Source: Pyrrhosoma nymphula
Taxonomy: Eukaryota > Arthropoda > Insecta > Odonata > Coenagrionidae
NCBI GenBank assembly: GCA_963573305.1
Contig: OY754329.1
Span: forward strand, 146,207,266 to 146,271,265
Length of the DNA stretch: 64,000 nt
Reading direction: 5' to 3'
Shown: in pieces, positions 12,501-21,500 of the stretch
Position numbering within the stretch: the stretch's first letter is position 1
Layout: each line of letters begins with the position of its first letter
Notes under the pieces: model-generated
Seen by the model: only the letters and a program-made list of their open reading frames with translations
Database searches by the model: none
Told to the model about the DNA's origin: nothing
Position numbers and translations under genes: made by a program

Positions 12501-15500
12501 ACTGAATCCGCCCCTGCTTTAAATATAAGAATCAGTACATTAACATCAGGTCAGGAAACATAAAAAATGACTGGCAGGAAAACAAATCATCAAATAATGC
12601 CTCAAAATTCTACTATCGTCAGAGCTTGTGCGATTTGTTTTTGCTTAATAAAACTCAAGCACTGACAACAGAATGCTGATGAACCATTACATATATATCA
12701 CCACCTGTTTGAACGAAATATTTATTATTTACGCCTGTGAGCGGTTTGAATGAATGAATGAATGGTTATATATATATGTATATATAAATATATAAAAACT
12801 TTGTCACGAGGGCGACTAAAAGGTAAACAAATAAAAAGACACACGGATTATGTAAATTTTTCGGTGGATCGCCGCCACCTTCTTCAGCGAAAGGTATAGG
12901 AAGAATGAAACTTTCATTCTTCCTATATCTTTCACTGAAGAAGGTGGCGGCAATCCACCGAAAAATTTACATAACCCATGTGAGTGTCTTTTTATTTGTT
13001 TACCTTTTAGTCGCCCTTGTGACAAAGTTTTTATATATTTGTGTTCACGCTCGTGAAAGCTTCCAATTATATATACATATACACACAGAATATTAAGAAT
13101 TCCAAGTCTCTCAGCTACCGACTCCAACATGACCCAGCTTCAAAACCCCACGCTTAGGGACTTTCTTCTCCTGAGATCGCTCATAGACCTCAAATCCACT
13201 CGGCTAGTCTAGAAAATCGTGGATAAAATAACAACACATGCGTTAAATTATAGAGAGTTGGTCATGTGTTTTTTTTTATCTCAACTTCCTTTTTTTGCCA
13301 ATGTTTCACCTTTTAATTAAAGCATCATCAGGACTTGAAGGTGAGATCAACTTTCCTGCTATGAGAATGGTTACAAAACGTTTGTTCTTTGTTACCATTG
13401 TCATAGCAGAAAAGTTGATCTCACTTTAAAGCCCTGATGATGCTTTAAGTAAAGGGCGAAACGTTGGCAAAAAAAAGGAAGATGAGATTTTAAAAAAAAC
13501 ACATGACCAAATCTCTATAATTTAACGTATGCATTAATTTAAAGAGGTCAATAACCAATTCAATAAAATAACGTCTGGCACCTCCGAGGCAAATTGACCG
13601 AGACAGATTCAAAAGGAAGAGTGAAGAATATGTAGATTACAAAAGCCTATGTTTAAAAGATCCTGGCCAAACCCTTCTATCAGTCGCTCATTGACTAATC
13701 TAAACACAGCTTTGTTCACATTAGGCCCATCACTCAAAAGCATCAGAGATTTCTTGACAGACAAAAGAGCACAGTCTAAAGTTGAAAGGATTAGTTTAGA
13801 TAAAATCTCTGCAGTAGCTTTGCCAATAAAAAACGTCTCAAGATGATGAAACACAACCTGCTGCTTTATCTCTGAAAAGAATCTGACTGCTACTTGTAAC
13901 TCCTTCATAAGTTTTTCATTTGTCGTTTCACCGTAACAAATCGTAAAACTAGCAGTGGCTTGGCAATCTTCTAATATTGAATCAAAAAAATAGGGGCCAA
14001 ATACATCCGTCCCCAAATAAGTAACCTTTGTTCTGCCTAAAGACATGTCCTGTGGCACATTTTCTCCTCCAAACATACATATGAACAAATCTTTGACACC
14101 GTCGCAAGAAGAGGCAGAATAAAAAGCCTGAATACTCTTCATAGCCCATAGCAGTTCCACCCTATAAGCGCTACCCTTCCGAGTCGCAATCTGTAACACT
14201 GGAACAGTGGGGAAGACAGTATTCACAACTGATGACAAGCTTGCCCCGGAGTCCGTGGATGTAGTTGGTAGTAAAGGGGGACAAATGGGAGGGTTTGGTG
14301 AAAACCAGTTGACGTGGATTTAGCTTAACTATGATGCAACTCTTGTGCATTGCCATTTAGACCTGTTGGTCGAGTGCCTGCGACCCCTTGCGTTCAATGC
14401 TGATGTTGCATTCGCAAATCAGGGAGTATCTTCAAACTTCAGGGAGTACAGGGTGTGATTCTCCCGGATGCAACTGTTTTTACGTCGGTCAAACTGGCCG
14501 CAAATTTAAGACAAGAATGTCTGAACATTTGAAATGTTTTTTAAATAATGACAACAGCTCTGTGTTTGCTAAGCATCTGTTTGACCACAATCACACTCCT
14601 AATTTTAACCCCAATATTTTATATTTTTGTAACAAAGGTGCCAAATTGGATTTTTTAGAAAATTTTGAAATTGTTTTAGCCTTTAAAAAATCTAGTCATA
14701 GGGTCTTAAATGATTTTATTCTGGACAAATTGTCCCCCCTTTTTACCGTACCTCTCCCACCCCCTTTTAACTCTTGACGCTGTTGGTTTTTTAATTTCCC
14801 GTAACCTTGCCCCGTTAACCCCCGTCTCGTTACTAATATCTCCCCCCTCCCCCCCAATCCCAACCTCCTTACTTCCTTCCCCGGGAACCCAGTATATATT
14901 CCAGCCACCACCTCTGTACTTCGTAATTTTAGCCTCTGATGATGATGTGTGAACATTGAAAACGGTCAGGCTTGTACCATAAATAAAAACAGTGTGGAAA
15001 ATTACAAAGTTTTAATCATTCTATCATCTGTGCAAAAACCTAAGAGTTTATAAATTGAGCGAACCTAAGTACAAAATGATGATAAGATGCACACATATGC
15101 CTTATATTGTGTGTTTTAAATAGGCATGTCATTGCATCACACTGTGAAAACAAACCCCACCAGCAAGGGCCTCTATCTTGCCGTCCGAAAGCACTATGCA
15201 TGCTTAAAATATTGCTTAGGCCTACCATACACGTACCGTCCCGGCCTCAAGGCTTGGCCTTGAGGCCGGAACTGCACAGTTTGGCCGGAGCCGTGTTCTC
15301 CCCCCACACGTACCGTATGTGCAAACCAGTCACGCGGTAGCTCTGTTCGAAGGTGTACGTTTAGTGCTCGACATGTCAACTATTGAAGATATTGAGGCAA
15401 TGGCAGTGACAGTGTGTGTTCTAGCGATTAGGAAAAATGTTCTTAGCGATTAGGACTGCGGGATTCAACATACACGTACAGTTCCGTCTCAAGGCCAAGC

Positions 15501-18500
15501 GACCTTGAGGCTGGACCGTTTCCCATCCGGCCGTCCGGCCGACGATCCGCCTCAAGGAATCGCCACACACTGTCAGTTCTTCCTTCAGTCCAGGACTGTA
15601 CAGTCCAGACCTTGAGACTAAACTGAATGTGTATGGTAGGCCATAGATAAGTCTAACACATTTCTCACATACAGTTTTAATGTTCAGAAACAAAAAAATG
15701 AGTCTCAAAAAGTGAGAATAGTGAGTCCACTGGCAGCCCTGAGTGTCACCTGTATCACTTTACTCCGACAAGAAATGACAAAAAGCAAAGTAGCTTAAGT
15801 GTTCGGCGGCTAGATTGGAGCACCATACGGTCGAACGATTTTATTACTTTTCCAATAGCTACCTGACGGTACCAACTTAGAACATGTGCACTTTTATCGT
15901 TTTTCATGTTTATGTCACTTGTATTACTCTGACTCTCAGGACCTCAAATATAAGCACAAGGGATGACCAAAATTTTAAAGCATTTTAAATGTGGTTTACA
16001 GCATTTGTTTAGAGAGATAATTATGTAATTCTAATGGCCTCTTTTGTAGATGGAAACTTTTCAAGGAAAGGAGTAATAATGGGTAAGCCCCATAAGGCAA
16101 TGCAATAGGTAAATAATTCACCTTCATATCTGTTCCAATTAACAAGCTAAAATCACTATGGTTGATAATTACACACAAGTATTAGATTCTTAATCACAAA
16201 GCAATTTCAAACCAATTACATATATTTGGTAAACTGAGTTTTAATACAGGTTATAAACAACTCTGCATTCCCTAAAATTTACCTTGCCCGGTCCATAAGC
16301 ACAAGGTCCCTTGTAAGGCCATTCCTTAATTTTCCAGTTTCTAACGGCCGAAGTAATGAATCTAATTCATGCTGAACCTTATCTTGAATTTCTGGATGGA
16401 GGGCAGCAAGAAGGAATGCAAACTGTAGTGTGTTGGATGTAGTCTCAGATCCAGCAATGAACATATCCAGGCACACCATTATTAGTTGATCATCTATGAG
16501 ATTAGAAAATAGGATTGTTAGTTAAACTTTTTCGATACAACATCATTTCTCCTTCATTTATGGCTGAAAATTGTTTTCTTGGCACTAAAATCGAATACAT
16601 TTTCACTTATTACACCAAAATGAATTTTAGATCCCTTGGCAATCTCAGCAGGAACTTTCAATGGGAATATACACCCAAGGACCTAATGGCTTAGCAAAAT
16701 GATCAATATGAGAATTCATCTACATCATCTACATCTACATACTACCCCGCAAGCCGCCTCAATAGGCATGTGGCGGGGGGTGTTAGGACACCAGCCGTTT
16801 ACATATAAAAAGGAAACGCTCTAATGAAATTACGCCTAGCATTTATTAAAGTCCGTTATTGTTCGGGGGAAAACAAATTCCCATACCTATCCGTTCCGCA
16901 AAATATCTCTCTTAATTTATCGTTTCTGTCGGACCTGGAAATATAGTGGGGTTCTAAAATGATTTTCTCCGTGTCACTCTGAAAGATATCTATTCTCAAT
17001 TGTTCAAGCAATCTAAGCCTAGCGCGCAGCCTCCGAGTCTCTAGCGGCTCCCAGCCTAATTCGTTTAACATCTGTGTAACGCTGTCTGTACGCCCGTAGC
17101 AGTTTTTGACAAATCGCGCAGCTTTCCTTTGTATATTATTAAGTTCCCGGATTAAGTCTTTCTGCACCGGATCCCATATGCTCGCTGCATATTCAAAGTG
17201 TGGCCGGACGAGTGCAAAATAGCACCTCTCTTTTACTTTTTCATCCGAAAATCTTCCCACAATACACTTGACGAATCCGAACTTCTTCAGAGCTCTGCCA
17301 CAAATATTTCTTATATGTGTTCCCCACGATAGGTCCGAAGTTATCGTAACTCCAAGATACTTCACTTCATCTGTCGCCTTTATGTTGTGACCAACCTGCA
17401 ACCAATTATCAAATTATGTACAGTGAGGCTTCAGTTAGGGTATAATTCACTCCAACCCCTCCATGTTCAACTATGACTGTTATATAGTATACACATTCTG
17501 CAGGCCCCATTGGAATGATTATTTTTGATTCAACAATTTTAATGTTTCCTCCTTCCTGTTGAATTTCAATGAAAGCCATCTCCTGGTCACTAATTTGTAA
17601 TTTAACCTCAAGCAACATGATGTCACGGATCGCTCCTTACATGGACAATATTACAGAAAGTGGAGTTGTAAACCGTGCCCGCCAGACAGCGGGACCATCA
17701 ACTCGTCATTTCTGTCAAGAATGGTTCATTTCCAGTTCTTTCAGTTGTCAAATTGGTCTTCCTAATGAGTACCTACTTTGAGAGTGGAATAGCTCAAATA
17801 AATCGTTCATTTAAGTTGATGCTCTTCCGAAAGCGCTATTTCGGAAGTGGAATTACAAAATAACCCCTCTCACAGCTTCTCTGAATTCCCATCCTAGCCT
17901 GAAACTAAGAGTTTCATCAAAAATGACAACAAGAAATTTGATTACTGTCCACCCTTTTATAGGAATCTTTGACCCTCTTCATTTCAAAAGTCAATATACC
18001 AGCTTCATCTTTACAGGTGAAAAGTGCTGATGACCAGCATATCAGCTCTTACAGACAAAATCAGTTACTGTCTAGTAATTAATTGTTCCAATAATAAAAC
18101 AAAAATATAATTGACAATTACTCAAATTTAAGACTTTATAGGTGCCCTACAGATTGCTATTTTATGTAAATATAAAATGCCGAAGTTGTTATTTTCAAAA
18201 GAGTAAGGGAAGTGAAATGTCATTATTGTTGCATTAAGAATTTCACCTCAATTAAACTTAAAATACATGGCATGTACTAAGCAGGTTAAAGGCCCAACTT
18301 CCACTCAAAAACCAAAACTCTTACACATGTCAGCAGCAAAATTCAATAACAGGAATGTGTAATTGAATTTCGTGACCCAATATTGCGAGGAGAGGCAGAG
18401 GTTGGTGGGTTGGACTGAAGAACCAAGGGGTTGAGACCTGGAATCAAAGTATTATATTTTTCTAAAAATCTTGTCCAACAAAAAATCTGATTTTCCAAAA

Positions 18501-21500
18501 ACTAGTATGGGTGCCTATGGTCAGAACAGGCAAGAGGCAGCAGTGTCACAAGAAGCCACTGTAGGTGCGGCTCTAGTAGATTGTTCCAGTATCAGATGCC
18601 ATACCTACAGGCAAGAGTGAGACAGAGTTCATGGGAACGGCTACTACATAGGAATAATATTGATAATGTTTATTTATCCAGAGGGGCAAGGGCCCAGCCA
18701 CATTGACACACCAGTTCCCGTAAGATCACCGAAGTTAAGCAATGTTGGGCCTGGATGGTGGTTGGATGGGTGACCATACATACCTTCACCGTGGGGCTCT
18801 TTTCCCATCTGCATGTGGCAGACAGGCATGGGGTTGGCACAATGGACCAAGAAGGTCTAAGTGCCCGGGCTCCTGTCAAAGGCCCCCCCTACAAACCATC
18901 TAATCTATCCAGAGATTATAACTATGATACATGCATAATATAGTATAGGACACACCATTCTCTTAGATCATATAAAAGAAGCATGTCACATCAAAGACAA
19001 TAGTTACAAACAATTAGAAAAAATCATCACTACAAGAATTCCTGAATTAAATTAAATAGAGGTCTGTAATAACTGCTTTAATTTTTAAGAGATGCAACTT
19101 TTCAATTCCTTTGAATTCATGATATTTTTACTGTATCCTCCTAAACCATAGAACAAAAACTAACAAGGATGTAATTTAAAAAAAATGAGTGAAAAAACTT
19201 AATTAATGCCCTAAAATTTTGATCACTGTAAATTAATATTTTTCAGTGCTATTTTTTACATTTTTCAAAGAAATAGTGTAATATTTTTAATCTAAATCTA
19301 GGTACTATTTTTACAATCACAAGGGATTTTTGATACATTGTTTATTTAAATGAGCACCATTTTTACATGAATGTAACTTTAAAATAATACTGTATACACC
19401 CCAGTAGCAGAGTTGGTTGCCGCAACGTTGCAGTGACATAACAAAGGTCGTCCTAAGGTTGGGGTCACAATGGTCCGTTGCAGGAATGTTGCAGACACAT
19501 CACATTTTGACCGTCAACTTGTAACCAACCTGTAACCAAATATCAACTTTGGTCGGTCCGATATTTTATTTATTTGAAAAAAATGTTGTTTATTCTTAGT
19601 AATATTGCATTTATATTTGCACTATGGGGTCATATAGGTTTCAAATAATTACTGATTGAAAACTATTATCGTGATGGTATTTCCTCAAACTATCACGGAA
19701 TTGGCATTTAATAATTAGTTCTCGAAGTCACTTTAACGCACGGATGTGGCCAAATATATACAGCTTTCTAGACATGGATACTTCGATTTCAGATGCAAGA
19801 TGCTGGAAATTTGAGATAGATACTAGGTAGGATAATTAAAACATGGTATCGCGTAATAGTACATTCATAGTAGGTATATAAATAAAATTATATTTTTTTA
19901 TTTTGAGAGTGCAGGGAGGAATACTGGTCTGCAGCACTGTTTCAATTTCTTCCCAGTTCCAGACCACCTACAGACCTCTAGCTCCAGCCAAGTTACAGAT
20001 TAGTTACAGACCAAATATTTTTACCTGGGCATTTGGGGTCACCAAGGGTCAATTTTCACAATTTTCCTATTGGAGGGGGTTTATGCAAGAATTTGAACAG
20101 AAGAAAGAACCATGTAAGGCGGCCTAAACGTTTGATTAGCTTATCGTAATGGAATCTGGTACCCATGCAAAATTTTTTCGGAAGTTGCAATGCGACGGTC
20201 CCGCGACGTTGATTCTCGGAAACTTCACATGTTGCTGGACCATCGCAGCGACGTAACCGCCACTCCTGTGACGTTGTGGGAATGTCACATTGGTCACAAT
20301 GCGACGTGCTTTCAACGTTGCGGGACCATCAACTACTACTGGGGCATTTGAGTGAATTTATTGTTAAGATTTGTAAGAGAGATTATATCCAGTTTAATAA
20401 ATCTATTATTATTACCTAACTTGTAATACAGCACTAAAGCCAAGGAATTTGGTCCAATTGCTGTATTATGAGTCTGCACACAAGACCTATGCTAATTATT
20501 TTGATTCCTAGTCTCATGTATGTATGAAAATCAGAGTTTTTCACATTAGGGCACAACTTGTTTTTTTACATGTAGTTGGCAGAAAGGAATATATGTATAC
20601 ACAAGGCACAGGAAGCAGATTTAAATCTTTTAAATAGGGGTCGACAATGTGGAAGGCTAAGGGAAATCACCACATTGTGCCCTCTCAAGGAAATTTTATG
20701 TATACTATTGTGTATGTTTTTATTATACTGTTGTATGATATTATTCAGAATGCATTGCAATGCTCAATTGTTTGGATTCTTTTAGTGTGTCTTTTGTTTT
20801 GACATCACTGATGAGATAGGCAGTGACCTGTTGTTGCTCTCTCTGCTACCTACCACCATGGAAGATGGACGTATATTGCCTGTGTTCCTGTATCAGTGTA
20901 CTATAAATACAGTAATTGTTAAGTTCGACAACTTTGTTTATTTCTTCACCGACAACGAAACCGACATTATATATACACCAGAGTTTCATCCATAGAAAAT
21001 GTGATCACATTCCTACCGGCAAAATAATCTGGAGATTAAATTGTCTAATCTCAGGATTAATTGGGAATTACTGCAAGGAAACATCCGTCATCGTGGATAA
21101 TCATTAGGTGGTTGGATTTATGTGAAATATTTTAATAAGCCACTCATGTAACTGTTAGCAACTGCTTGAGTTCACTGCAGTAGATACCAAAGAATAAATC
21201 ACAGCAAAAATGCGAGAGAATGCCACCATCAGTGGTCCAACTTTTGGCCAACTCTTTTAAGTCAAAGATACGGCTATCTATCAAAATAAAATAATAAACC
21301 TCCAAGTAAAACGTTAAGCATGATGGGAGTTCATCATGTTAACGTTGTAATTTTCCACCAAGTAATGCTGAACTCCATCAAAATAAGTGTGGAATTCTAC
21401 TAGGTGTTTTTGCCCATCATGCTTAACGTAGTAAATTTTCACAAAGTAAGTAATGTCTAACTCAATCAATCTGCTCCAAGTAAAACATGTTTTCCTGAGG

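Larger units (their letters stand above)
12784..13043. repeat. Fold-back repeat with about 120-bp arms
   Basis: The two arms meet at about 12908 almost without a spacer and are nearly perfect inverse copies, sharing for example aggtaaacaaataaaaagac and its complement. Each arm carries a hammerhead-like core. It lies in P450 intron 6. Confidence 0.9.
13229..13540. repeat. Second fold-back repeat with about 145-bp arms
   Basis: Arms 13229-13380 and 13390-13540 are imperfect inverse copies. The outer ends share atagag(a/t)ttggtcatgtg against cacatgaccaaatctctat. Both arms contain a hammerhead-like core. Confidence 0.88.

Noticed and set aside
18692..18800. Functional 5S rRNA gene
   Set aside because: Internal boxes are kept but many stem positions are changed, the 3' end does not pair with the 5' end, and extra SINE-like sequence follows.
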